NCBI GenBank assembly: GCA_039978075.1
Contig: JBDWCA010000011.1
Span: 496,001 to 560,000 of the forward strand
Length of the DNA: 64,000 nt
Reading direction: 5' to 3'
Source of the DNA: Anderseniella sp039978075
GTDB taxonomy: Bacteria; Pseudomonadota; Alphaproteobacteria; Rhizobiales; Aestuariivirgaceae
A program made the position numbers and the translations under genes. The notes below the pieces were generated by a model that saw only the letters and a program-made list of their open reading frames with translations, searched no databases and had not been told where the DNA came from. Position 1 is the stretch's first letter, and every line of letters starts with the position of its first letter. Below are positions 30,596 to 39,096 of this stretch, one piece after another.

Positions 30596-32881
30596 ATGAA
30601 ACGGGTATTTCAAACGTCCATGCTGGGCGCGCTGGTGGTTGCCGCCGGCCTTGCGCTGACACCTGTCAGCGGCAATGCGCAAAGTTCGGATCAGGTCAAG
30701 CAAATGTCGGTTGAGCAGTTGTTGCAGCGCCAGCAGGTTCTGCGCGGCGAACTCGACAATGGCGGTGGCAAAAAGCAAAAACGTCAACTTCGCCGGGTGC
30801 AGCGTGAACTCAAGCGCCGCAAGAAGCGGGCGGCTCAACCGGCTCAACCACAACCGGTTCAGCAACAGCAGCAGGCACAACCTCAGCCACAACCGCAACC
30901 CCAGGCACAACCCGTTCAGCAGGATCAGTCCGCCAACATTAACCGGCTGGCACGGCGGTATCTGCGTAACGATGATAATGTACGCAGGATGAACGACAAC
31001 CAGTTGCAGGCCCGCGTTCGCAACGGCCGCAATTTGCTGCAACAGGACGGTTTGCGTGGCAATCTCAAGCGAAAGGTGCGCCAACAGGTCCAGGCCGCGC
31101 GTGCGGAAACCGCGCGCCGTGCCGCCGTTGTCCAGACTCCAAAGGTTCAACCCGCTCCGCAGCCGGCCCAGACAAACCAGCAGAGCGCAAAGGGCGATGC
31201 AAATCGTCAGGCCCGGCGTTATCTGCGCAACGACGGCAATGTGCGCCGGATGAGTGATGCCGAGTTGCAGACTCTCATTCGAAATGGTCGGCAGATAATG
31301 CAGCGGGGCGGTTTGCGTGGACGTCTAGAACGCCAGGTACGAGAACGGCTTCAACAGGTTCATGCGGAAAGGATCCGTCGCGGAGATGTGGCCAAAAAGC
31401 CTGAGGCGCAGCCACAACCGGATCAATCCAACAACGTGAACCGTCAGGCCCGCCGTTATCTGCGCAACGACAAGAACGTGCGCAGGATGAACGACGATCA
31501 ATTGCAGACCCGCATTCGCAATGGCCGCAACCTTTTGCAGAACGACGGTTTGCGCGGCAACCTCAAACGACGGGTACGTGAACAGGTTCAATTGGCTCGT
31601 ACCGAAAAAACGCGCCGCGCAGACGCTGTGCAGACGCCGCAGCCGGACCAGGCCGGTAATGTAAACCGTCAGGCCCGCCGTTATCTGCGCAATGACAAGA
31701 ACGTGCGTCGTATGAATGATCGCGAATTGCGCACCCGCATTCGCAACGGGCGTGACCTGTTGCAGCGCGATGGCCTGCGCAACAGGCTTGAGCGCCAGGT
31801 GCGCGAGCAGGTGCGGGCTGCGCGCTCGGAAGTTGAACGCCGGTCGCAGGCTGCACAGCAGCCGGCTTCCGATGTCAATCGCAGAGCCCGCAATCTGCTG
31901 GACGACAATCGCTCATCCGCCTCATTGCGTGACCCGCAATTGCGCCGCAGGCTCGAAAGGGCGCGCAATATCATGGGTGACCGTGATCTTAACCGCCGCC
32001 TGTTCAGGCAGGTGCGTCGCCTGGCGCGCCGGGATCGTGACGAATTACGTAATCGTGTTGCCCGTCGCGACCAGAACCAGTCTGAACGGCGTGAAGACAG
32101 GCTGGATGCCCGCGCCCTGCTGCGGGACAGGCGCGATGTGCGTGACCTGAACGACAGGCAGTTGCAGAGGCGTATCAAGTCTGCCCGTGATCTGCTGGCG
32201 TCCGACACCTTGCGCGCCGGCCGGAAGGAACGCCTGCGCGACCTGCTGCGCGAGGCCCGCCGTGAAAAGCGTCGCAGGTTGATCGCAGGGCGTGCCGACC
32301 GCAGGGAAAGACTTCGCCGTAATCGGGACAACAACCAGATCGTCATCCAGATTCCGCCTGTTCGCATCGGTCCCGACAGGGATGACATTGCTGCAGCCGA
32401 AGCTGATGATGAACTGCTTGAACAGCAGTTGGTTGCGCCGCCGCGCCGCCGCATTCAGCGCAAGTTCTCGCGACAGGAGTTCCGCAGTGGACGGCCATCA
32501 TCGCGCGATTCCATGCCGGCCATTGAAGTTGATACGATCCGCTTTGGTTTCAATGAGTCATTTGTGCGCGAGGAGGAAATTCCACAACTCGAGCGTATTG
32601 GCGAAATCATCGAGCGTATTGTAGCTGCAAACCCCAATGAGGTGTTTCTCATCGAAGGTCACACCGATGCAGTGGGGTCTGCGGCCTACAATCAGGGATT
32701 GTCATCCAAGCGAGCAAACGCGGTACGTGATGCCATGCTGCAGTTCTTCAATATCGAGCGCACCAACATAGAGACGGTTGGTTATGGCGAAGAGTTCCTC
32801 AAGATTCAAACCGAGGAAGAAGAGGCAGAAAACCGCCGCGTCACCATCCGGCGTATCACACCGCTTCTGGCCAGCCGATAG
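30596..32881 (+). CDS. OmpA family protein with six Arg/Gln-rich repeats
   Basis: A 761-residue exported protein. The signal peptide ends at S-G-N-A-Q. It is followed by a Gln/Pro-rich stretch (about residues 80-110) and then six degenerate repeats of about 70-90 residues with the core R-Q-A-R-R-Y-L-R-N-D, V-R-R-M-N-D, R-I-R-N-G-R and L-L-Q-x-D-G-L-R. The repeats begin near 30940, 31200, 31438, 31663, 31873 and 32100. The last ~120 residues are an OmpA C-terminal domain (IEGHTDAVGSAAYN), which binds peptidoglycan. The ATG at 30596 has AAGGAGGGA upstream. The strongly basic repeat part may bind acidic polymers or LPS; its real role is unknown. Confidence 0.88.
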   Translation: MKRVFQTSMLGALVVAAGLALTPVSGNAQSSDQVKQMSVEQLLQRQQVLRGELDNGGGKKQKRQLRRVQRELKRRKKRAAQPAQPQPVQQQQQAQPQPQPQPQAQPVQQDQSANINRLARRYLRNDDNVRRMNDNQLQARVRNGRNLLQQDGLRGNLKRKVRQQVQAARAETARRAAVVQTPKVQPAPQPAQTNQQSAKGDANRQARRYLRNDGNVRRMSDAELQTLIRNGRQIMQRGGLRGRLERQVRERLQQVHAERIRRGDVAKKPEAQPQPDQSNNVNRQARRYLRNDKNVRRMNDDQLQTRIRNGRNLLQNDGLRGNLKRRVREQVQLARTEKTRRADAVQTPQPDQAGNVNRQARRYLRNDKNVRRMNDRELRTRIRNGRDLLQRDGLRNRLERQVREQVRAARSEVERRSQAAQQPASDVNRRARNLLDDNRSSASLRDPQLRRRLERARNIMGDRDLNRRLFRQVRRLARRDRDELRNRVARRDQNQSERREDRLDARALLRDRRDVRDLNDRQLQRRIKSARDLLASDTLRAGRKERLRDLLREARREKRRRLIAGRADRRERLRRNRDNNQIVIQIPPVRIGPDRDDIAAAEADDELLEQQLVAPPRRRIQRKFSRQEFRSGRPSSRDSMPAIEVDTIRFGFNESFVREEEIPQLERIGEIIERIVAANPNEVFLIEGHTDAVGSAAYNQGLSSKRANAVRDAMLQFFNIERTNIETVGYGEEFLKIQTEEEEAENRRVTIRRITPLLASR

Positions 32882-32901
32882 CCAGTAACATCCAGGAGCA
32901 G

Positions 32902-32928
32902 GGGTGCCGCGTCAAAGCGGCACCCTTT
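32902..32928 (+). terminator. intrinsic terminator after the OmpA-family gene
   Basis: Perfect nine-pair stem GGGTGCCGC (32902-32910) and GCGGCACCC (32917-32925) with a six-base loop, followed by TTTGCTGT. It lies 21 bases after the stop of the OmpA-family gene and before ndk. Confidence 0.82.
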
Positions 32929-33022
32929 GCTGTATCTAAGGCCGCTTGAAGTCTGACTGCTGCGCGGCTATAAGCGCGCCAACTGAACAATCCTCAAAAC
33001 CATTTTTATGAAAGAACGACCC

Positions 33023-33445
33023 ATGGCCGTCCAGCGCACTTTTTCCATCATCAAGCCAGATGCCACCCGCCGCAATCTGACCGGCAAGATCAATTCCATG
33101 ATCGAGGCAGCCGGCCTGCGTATCATCGCGCAAAAGCGTGTGAAGTGGTCTGAAGACCAGGCCAAGGAATTCTATGCGGTTCACAAGGAACGTCCGTTCT
33201 ATATGGATCTCGTCAACTTCATGACCTCCGGCCCCGTTGTCGTGCAGGTTCTTGAAGGTGAAGACGCGGTTGCCGCCTACCGCACTGTTATGGGTGCAAC
33301 CAATCCGGCAGATGCAGATGCCGGTACAATCCGCAAGGAATGTGCTGAGTCCATCGAGGCAAATTCCGTGCACGGTTCCGACAGTGTCGAGAACGCTGGC
33401 ATCGAAATTGCCCAGAACTTCTCGGACGCCGAAATCGTCGGCTGA
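33023..33445 (+). CDS. ndk: nucleoside diphosphate kinase
   Basis: A 140-residue protein matching Ndk throughout: RTFSIIKPDATRR at the start, Y-x-x-H-K-E-R-P-F-Y in the middle and the catalytic histidine in N-S-V-H-G-S-D-S. It makes NTPs from NDPs using ATP through a phosphohistidine. The ATG at 33023 gives the normal family length; an in-frame ATG 15 bases earlier would add five residues. Confidence 0.96.
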   Translation: MAVQRTFSIIKPDATRRNLTGKINSMIEAAGLRIIAQKRVKWSEDQAKEFYAVHKERPFYMDLVNFMTSGPVVVQVLEGEDAVAAYRTVMGATNPADADAGTIRKECAESIEANSVHGSDSVENAGIEIAQNFSDAEIVG

Positions 33446-33460
33446 GACAGACTGAAAGCC

Positions 33461-33482
33461 GGGTGATCGTTCGCGGTCACCC
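33461..33482 (+). terminator. hairpin with TTCG loop after ndk
   Basis: Arms GGGTGATCG and CGGTCACCC form nine pairs (one T-G wobble) around a TTCG tetraloop, 15 bases after the ndk stop. There is no T-run, so it may be an mRNA 3'-end stabiliser or a weak terminator. Confidence 0.55.
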
Positions 33483-33517
33483 TCACAGGCATTCACACCG
33501 GAAATGGCGTACCCGAG

Positions 33518-34168
33518 ATGACATCATTGGACATGAAGATACATCAGTTCCTCATCGCCGTAGCAGCAATGGCGGTCATCATTGCAGGGTCAAACTATCT
33601 TGTGCAGTTTCCGGTGCATGCAACCATCGGCGCATTGAACCTGGCTGATCTGCTGACTTTTGCCGCATTTACGTTTCCGGTGGCGTTCCTGGTGACGGAC
33701 CTGACCAATCGTCTGTTCGGCGCCGCGGCCGCCCGCAAGGTGGTGTTTGCCGGGTTTGCAATTGCTGTTCTGGTTTCAATCATCCTGGCAAGCCCCCGCA
33801 TTGCAATAGCATCGGGCTCAGCGTTCCTGATTTCTCAGCTGATGGACGTCTCGATATTTGATAAACTGAGGTCAGGCCAATGGTGGCGCGCTCCGCTGAT
33901 CTCTTCCATGGTCGGTGCACTCGTTGATACGTTCATCTTCTTCTCGTTTGCATTTGCCGTCAGCTTTTCTTTCCTGGGTGCCGGCCTCGACTTTGCCGCA
34001 CAGCCCGCGCCGTTGTTGGGCGTGCTGGCCATGGAAGCGCCGCGATGGGTGTCCTGGGCGCTGGGTGACCTTGTGGTGAAGGTTGTCATGGCCCTGGTGC
34101 TTCTGGCGCCTTACAGCCTGCTGTGGCGTCGCCTTGATCAGGCACTCGGCAGAGCATCGACGGCCTGA
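33518..34168 (+). CDS. VUT family queuosine-precursor transporter
   Basis: A 216-residue membrane protein with five to six helices. V-A-F-L-V-T-D-L-T-N-R-L-F-G near residue 55 and A-S-G-S-A-F-L-I-S-Q-L-M-D-V near residue 100, then D-T-F-I-F-F, are hallmarks of the VUT (YhhQ-like) family that imports preQ0, preQ1 or queuine for tRNA modification. The ATG at 33518 is used; a second ATG 15 bases downstream is possible. Confidence 0.88.
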   Translation: MTSLDMKIHQFLIAVAAMAVIIAGSNYLVQFPVHATIGALNLADLLTFAAFTFPVAFLVTDLTNRLFGAAAARKVVFAGFAIAVLVSIILASPRIAIASGSAFLISQLMDVSIFDKLRSGQWWRAPLISSMVGALVDTFIFFSFAFAVSFSFLGAGLDFAAQPAPLLGVLAMEAPRWVSWALGDLVVKVVMALVLLAPYSLLWRRLDQALGRASTA

Positions 34169-34305
34169 GTTTACATCCATCAACAGTGATTGCTTTTCTG
34201 GATCAGAGTGATTTTCGGTTGTTGCGGATAAACTAATATACGTAAATTACTTCAGAGCTTTAGAGAAGTTTTTTGAAGTTTGCCGAGCCCGTTTTGCTCA
34301 GGCCG

Positions 34306-34321
34306 TTAATCATTCATTAAC
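34306..34321 (+). promoter_or_regulatory. CtrA-type binding box
   Basis: TTAA-N7-TTAAC, the full CtrA consensus of alphaproteobacteria, with the right half extended to TTAACCAT. It lies 111 bp upstream of the small secreted protein gene at 34433. CtrA is the cell-cycle and motility master regulator. Only the match and position are observed; the regulation is inferred. Confidence 0.7.
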
Positions 34322-34432
34322 CATAAGGGCGCAGGCTTTGTCATCAGACTGACAGGGACCGGCTTAGCAATTTCTATTGCATCTCGCGTGTGGCGGATTA
34401 ACTGCTGCAGGGGCTGCAGGAAGGAGACGGTG

Positions 34433-34747
34433 ATGTCTTTAAGAGTCTACGCCTTGATTGCCGCTGCACTCGTCATTTTCGCCTGGGCCACTGCGCCTTC
34501 GCGTGCCAACGCCGGTGTGCGTTATTGCGCCGAGCACGACATGATTACCGACAAGCTGACGGCAAAGTACGATGAACAACGCTCAGGCATGGGCCTTGTA
34601 GGTTCTTCCGGGATGGTCGAGTTGTTCACATCCGATACCGGTACATGGACCATTGTGGTCACGCAGGTGGACGGCACGTCCTGCATTGTTGCTGCAGGCA
34701 ACTCGTGGGCTGAATACAACCGCAGACCTAAACTGTCGGGACTTTGA
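34433..34747 (+). CDS. small secreted protein of unknown function
   Basis: A 104-residue protein with a clear signal peptide (hydrophobic stretch, then S-R-A-N-A-G). The mature part has two cysteines (in R-Y-C-A-E-H and T-S-C-I-V), which could form a disulfide, and a W-T-I-V-V-T strand. No family was recognised with confidence. The ATG at 34433 has AAGGAG nine bases upstream. A perfect CtrA-type box lies upstream at 34306, which suggests cell-cycle or motility control. Confidence 0.8.
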   Translation: MSLRVYALIAAALVIFAWATAPSRANAGVRYCAEHDMITDKLTAKYDEQRSGMGLVGSSGMVELFTSDTGTWTIVVTQVDGTSCIVAAGNSWAEYNRRPKLSGL

Positions 34748-34782
34748 CTTTCCCGTTGGTTCGGCGGATTGGGGCCTGAATC

Positions 34783-34863
34783 TCAGGTCATGGCCAGGCT
34801 GGCTATGAACGACAAACCGGCAAGCATGCCGAGTAACAAGATCACTTTGAGGTCGTAAGTCAT
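34783..34863 (-). CDS. 26-residue membrane microprotein
   Basis: A very short frame starting at the ATG at 34863 (MTYDLKVILLLGMLAGLSF and seven more residues), nearly all of it one hydrophobic helix. AAAGGAGAAG lies upstream at ideal spacing, which is the main reason to call it real. It converges with the secreted protein gene at 34433. It resembles the many single-helix microproteins known in bacteria, but no homologue was recognised. Confidence 0.55.
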   Translation of the reverse strand: MTYDLKVILLLGMLAGLSFIASLAMT

Positions 34864-34976
34864 GGCGCTTCTCCTTTGTCGGAGTTGTTGTTATTGGCGC
34901 CACTGTTCCACATGATCACAGAACCGTGAGTGAATGCCTCGTTCACCCACGGTTCATGTTCGGCAGTTCGACCTGA

Positions 34977-35474
34977 TTATTCTGTCACCAGTATTGACCT
35001 ATAGTAGTCGGCCTGATCCTTGGGCAAGTGCTTGAGCAGTGCCCGGATAGTGCGGCCGCCAACAATCTTTTGATCTGCTCGTACATACATCCAGTCAGAA
35101 ATGTCCTGTGGGTCGATTTCGAGCCGCTGGCCGTCCTTCACATGGGTGACTGTGACTGGCGTGTTGTTGATCGTCGCTAAAATTTTGCCATTTCGTCGCT
35201 CAGGACTGTTGCACCAGATATGTTCAACCTCGCCATTGTCGCTGAAGGCGACCTTGATAGCGAACCCAGTTGCACCGGCAGGCGGGTTTTCCAACGCCGT
35301 CCAAAACTGTGCCATGGTTTTTCTGGCCGAAGCCATGGCCGAGTTCATCTCTTTGTCGTCTTTGGAAACGCCGGTGACATTGCTTGATTGGGCGATGGCA
35401 ATTGTTCCGTGTCCACCGATCAGATAGGCGATGCCACAGGCCAGGCAAATCAAAACACAGAACAACTGTCTCAT
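34977..35474 (-). CDS. exported DUF2314 protein
   Basis: A 165-residue protein with an N-terminal signal peptide (hydrophobic residues 4-28, ending I-A-Q-S). The rest has E-H-I-W-C-N, then D-I-S-D-W-M-Y-V and G-G-R-T-I-R-A-L-L, which fit DUF2314 (YegJ-like), a domain of unknown function. It starts 5 bp after the stop of the dimethylglycine-dehydrogenase-like gene, so it may be its operon partner. Confidence 0.8.
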   Translation of the reverse strand: MRQLFCVLICLACGIAYLIGGHGTIAIAQSSNVTGVSKDDKEMNSAMASARKTMAQFWTALENPPAGATGFAIKVAFSDNGEVEHIWCNSPERRNGKILATINNTPVTVTHVKDGQRLEIDPQDISDWMYVRADQKIVGGRTIRALLKHLPKDQADYYRSILVTE

Positions 35475-35479
35475 GGCAA

Positions 35480-37900
35480 TCAGGCCCTCAAGCGTACGTT
35501 TTCCGGATCCCAGGCTGGCTGCTCGATGATCCTGGCAGGCTGCATTTCATCGAACATCATAATCTCGAAGTCTTTGTCCATGTCAGCTTTCTTGGGATCA
35601 AGGTAGGCAAATGTCAGCGATTTCTTCACCGCATGCCCATAGGCACCGCCGGTGGTAAGGCCGACGACCTCGCCGCCCTGGTAGATCGGCTCGTTCCCTG
35701 CACAGTCTGCATCGGTTGTTTCCACTTCCATGTAGACCAGCTGTATGCGCGGACCTTGTTGTTTGGAGGCCTGCGTGGCTGCCTTGCCGATGAATTCCTT
35801 GTCGAAGCGGCAGAAGCGTTCCATGTCACCCTCAATCATGGTGATTTCCTGGGTGAGTTCGGTGCCCCAGCCACGATAGGCTTTTTCCATGCGCAGTGAA
35901 TTCATGGCGTAAGCGCCGAACAGTCTCATGCCCATCGGCTCGCCGGTCGCCATCAACGCATCGAAAACTGCCGGCAGGCCGGCCATAGGGGCGTGAATTT
36001 CCCAGCCCAGTTCACCGACGTAATTGACCCGCATCAGGCGAACATTCTTGACGCCGGCAACTTCGGTTATGGTGCCGCGCAACCAGCGTAAGCCCTCATT
36101 GGACAGATCCTGCGGCGTATGGGGCTGCAGGATGTCGCGTGAAAGCGGTCCGGCCAATGCCAGCACACCGAAATCATCGGTTACGTCGTCGATGGTGACG
36201 ACTTCATCCTTGTTGCGGCGCCAGCGCAACGCGTCCATGTCATGCAACTGCGCTACAGCTGCAGACAGCACGTAGAAATGCTCTTCACCCAGGCGGGTGA
36301 CGGTAATTTCGCTTTCAATGCGACCGCCTTCCTTGACCAGGTGACCCAGCATGATGCCGCCCACCTTTTTTGGAATGCGGTTGGCGCAAATCCGTTCCAG
36401 GAAGCTTTCGGCGTCTTTTCCCTTCACGTCGAACTTGGCAAATGTCGTCAGGTCCATGAGACCGGCGGTTTCGCGAACCGCCTTGCATTCCTCCGCCACC
36501 ACGTCAAACCAGTTGGACCGGCGGAAGGAATAGTCTTCGCTCTTGCCGTCAGTTGAGAACCAGCGCGCGCGCTCCCAGCCGAACACGGCCTGGAACTGGG
36601 CACCGCGGTCCTTCAGGCGGTCATATAGCGACGATGTGCGCAGCGGGCGTTTGTCCATGTGCTGCTCACCGTGACGGTAGCAGTAATACATGTGCTGATA
36701 GTCAACGATGGACAACGCGGTCACATAATCCTTGTCGGCCCAGTCACCGAACCGGCGCGGGTCGAACTCGGCCATGTTGATGTCGGTTGCGCCATGCACC
36801 ATCCATTGTGCCAGGTACTTGCCTGCACCTGCGCCCTGACAGACACCGATGGAAGCACCGGTCGCCATCCAGTAATTTGCAGGTCCGGGAGCCGGGCCCA
36901 GCAGGAAGTTGGCATCCGGCGTATGTGTGATGGCTCCGGAGATAACCGACTTGATGCCGGCATTGGCAAAGATCGGCATGCGCTCGGTTGCCTTTTCCAG
37001 CCACGGCATCAACCGGTCCAGTTCAGGCGTGATCAGTTCATTCTCAAAGTCCCAGGTCGGCGGTTTGCCGTCCCAGCACACATGCGCGCCTTCGGTTTCA
37101 TAAGGGCCCACCAGCACACCGTTGGTTTCTTCACGCAGGTACGAGTGGGAGTAGGGGTCGCGGACCACCGGCAACTCGTCTTTCCGGTCGACGAGTTCCT
37201 GTACCGGTTCGGTGATGAGATAATGGTGCAGCATGTTGCAGATCGGCACATTGTGCCCTGTCCAGGCACCCACCACGTCGGCGTATGACCCGGCGGCATT
37301 GACCACGTGTTCACATACGATGTTGCCCTTGTCGGTGACGACTTTCCATTCACCGGTCGGCAGCAGCTCGATGTTTTCAACCATGGTGCGGCGATAAATT
37401 TCCGCGCCACCCTGGCGTGCGCCCGCAGCCATGGAGTTGGTGACATCTGCCGGTGCGACATGACCATCAGTTACGGTCACATACGCCATCTTGACCCCGA
37501 AGGTTTCCAGATAGGGGTGATACTTCTTGATTTCGTCAGGTCCGATCAGGGCGGCTTCATAGCCGATCAGCTTGGAAACACCGTAGACCTGCTTGAACCA
37601 TTCGACTTCAGCATCGGTGATGGCCAGACGAAGACCGCCGCACCCATGCCAGGACACGGCCTCACCAGTCTCTTCCTCCAGTTTGGGGTAGACCAGTGTA
37701 CCTTCGTGATGGATCTTGGCAAGATTGAGCGAGCCGGTGAAATGCGGGCACTGACCGGCTGCGTGCCAGGTTGAACCGGATGTCAACTCGCCCTTTTCAA
37801 CCAGTACCACATCGCTCCAGCCTTCCTTGACCAGAGAATACAACAGGCCAACGCCCATTACACCGCCGCCAACGATGACAACCCGCGCAGTCGATTTCAT
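35480..37900 (-). CDS. dimethylglycine/sarcosine dehydrogenase-like FAD and GcvT protein
   Basis: An 806-residue protein. The N-terminal FAD (DAO) domain (about residues 1-380) has the dinucleotide motif VVIVGGGVMGVGLLYSL and the S-T-W-H-A-A-G segment whose histidine holds FAD covalently in this family. A linker is followed by a GcvT aminomethyltransferase domain (about residues 435-800) that passes the released one-carbon unit to tetrahydrofolate. The substrate is a methylated amine or glycine derivative such as dimethylglycine or sarcosine. The related DMSP-demethylating DmdA shares the GcvT part only, so that role is unlikely. Confidence 0.88.
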   Translation of the reverse strand: MKSTARVVIVGGGVMGVGLLYSLVKEGWSDVVLVEKGELTSGSTWHAAGQCPHFTGSLNLAKIHHEGTLVYPKLEEETGEAVSWHGCGGLRLAITDAEVEWFKQVYGVSKLIGYEAALIGPDEIKKYHPYLETFGVKMAYVTVTDGHVAPADVTNSMAAGARQGGAEIYRRTMVENIELLPTGEWKVVTDKGNIVCEHVVNAAGSYADVVGAWTGHNVPICNMLHHYLITEPVQELVDRKDELPVVRDPYSHSYLREETNGVLVGPYETEGAHVCWDGKPPTWDFENELITPELDRLMPWLEKATERMPIFANAGIKSVISGAITHTPDANFLLGPAPGPANYWMATGASIGVCQGAGAGKYLAQWMVHGATDINMAEFDPRRFGDWADKDYVTALSIVDYQHMYYCYRHGEQHMDKRPLRTSSLYDRLKDRGAQFQAVFGWERARWFSTDGKSEDYSFRRSNWFDVVAEECKAVRETAGLMDLTTFAKFDVKGKDAESFLERICANRIPKKVGGIMLGHLVKEGGRIESEITVTRLGEEHFYVLSAAVAQLHDMDALRWRRNKDEVVTIDDVTDDFGVLALAGPLSRDILQPHTPQDLSNEGLRWLRGTITEVAGVKNVRLMRVNYVGELGWEIHAPMAGLPAVFDALMATGEPMGMRLFGAYAMNSLRMEKAYRGWGTELTQEITMIEGDMERFCRFDKEFIGKAATQASKQQGPRIQLVYMEVETTDADCAGNEPIYQGGEVVGLTTGGAYGHAVKKSLTFAYLDPKKADMDKDFEIMMFDEMQPARIIEQPAWDPENVRLRA

Positions 37901-38062
37901 GCTTCATGTCCTTCAAGGGAAAAATTACAACCTTCATTAGACACCTTATTCAAGTGTATCGGCAAGAAGCGACACATCGTGGCTCTGACAATTATTCATC
38001 TCTGGTCGGAGCAAGGTGAAGGCACTTCACCGATAGATGAAGCGTCTTCACCGTGCAAAGTG

Positions 38063-38491
38063 CTATTTCACGGTCACTGTGATCTTTTCAGACATGACCG
38101 GTGGGTTGTGAGGAATATGGCTCCAGTCGGCCAGCACCAGTTGCAGGGTGTGCGTGCCGGCCGGCAGTTCCAGTGTTTTCTCTGTCTGGCCGCCACCGAA
38201 ATGAACATGCTGGTCATCGGCAGGAATTGGCTCGTCAAGTTCCTCACCTTCAATGCTCTCATTGATGATCAGGTGGTGATGGCCCGTGTGTTCCTTTTCA
38301 GTACCGGCCGGTGCGACACCCATTCCCTTGAGGCCAAACTGGATTGTGACCGGGTTGGTAAGCGTGTCTCCGTCCTTGATGTTGATGAAGTAGACGCCGG
38401 CGCCATCAGGGGCAGGGGTTTCGCCGGCATGGGCAGCGCCGGTCAATGCCATTGTCGCGGCAAGGCTTGCGATTGTGATGAGTTTGTTCAT
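38063..38491 (-). CDS. exported DUF4399 protein
   Basis: A 142-residue protein. The ATG at 38491 has AAGGAGAG upstream and gives a signal peptide ending T-G-A-A-H-A-G. The mature part has GVYFINIKDGDTL, an F-G-L-K-G-M-G-V-A-P-A-G segment, the H-H-H-L-I-I pattern and a C-terminal beta strand region, which match DUF4399. The histidines suggest metal binding. It diverges from the ECF sigma gene, so the two may be linked in regulation. Confidence 0.83.
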   Translation of the reverse strand: MNKLITIASLAATMALTGAAHAGETPAPDGAGVYFINIKDGDTLTNPVTIQFGLKGMGVAPAGTEKEHTGHHHLIINESIEGEELDEPIPADDQHVHFGGGQTEKTLELPAGTHTLQLVLADWSHIPHNPPVMSEKITVTVK

Positions 38492-38598
38492 AGTTTCTCT
38501 CCTTGGGTTATGTGAGTACGCCGTTGCGGTACTGCCGGATAAACACCGCATGTTGCCGTTTTATTCGATCATGAAACAAAATTGAGGATCCGGGCATT

Positions 38599-39096
38599 TT
38601 GCGCGATGAACTGGAACAGCATCTGTCCGCGTTATGGAGGTTCGCTCTCGTGCTGACCCGCGACGCGGATCAGGCCAGAGATCTCGTGCAGGCGACCTGT
38701 GTCCGGGCACTGGAAAAAGCGGCAATGTACCATCCCGATACCAGGCTTGATCGCTGGTTGATGACCATGATGATGAATGTCTGGCGCAATGAGCTCAGGG
38801 CAGCACGAGTGCGTTCGGGAAGTGGCACGGTCGATGCGGAGAATGTTCTGAGTTTTGACGGCGCCGGCCATGTGGAAACGAATATTTTCGCATCCCAGGT
38901 GTTAACTGCAGTAGCTGCGCTTCCCGAAGCGCAGCGTGAGACGGTGTTGCTGGTTTATCTGGAAGGCTGGACATATGCCGAAGCTGCTCAAGCGCTGGAC
39001 GTGCCGATTGGAACTGTTATGAGCAGGTTGGCCGCAGCTCGGGCGAAATTGGCTGGTATGAATCCGCAAGACAAGGCGCTCAGGAAATCGAAATGA
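38599..39096 (+). CDS. ECF RNA polymerase sigma factor
   Basis: A 165-residue sigma-70-like protein with only regions 2 and 4. Region 2 shows D-Q-A-R-D-L-V-Q-A-T-C-V-R-A-L and W-L-M-T-M-M-M-N; region 4 shows L-P-E-A-Q-R-E-T-V-L-L-V and Y-A-E-A-A-Q-A-L-D-V-P-I-G-T-V-M-S-R. The start is taken as the TTG at 38599 with GAGGA upstream, because there is no nearby ATG. It overlaps the anti-sigma gene by 4 bp. Target genes are unknown; the divergent DUF4399 gene is a candidate. Confidence 0.87.
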   Translation: MRDELEQHLSALWRFALVLTRDADQARDLVQATCVRALEKAAMYHPDTRLDRWLMTMMMNVWRNELRAARVRSGSGTVDAENVLSFDGAGHVETNIFASQVLTAVAALPEAQRETVLLVYLEGWTYAEAAQALDVPIGTVMSRLAAARAKLAGMNPQDKALRKSK

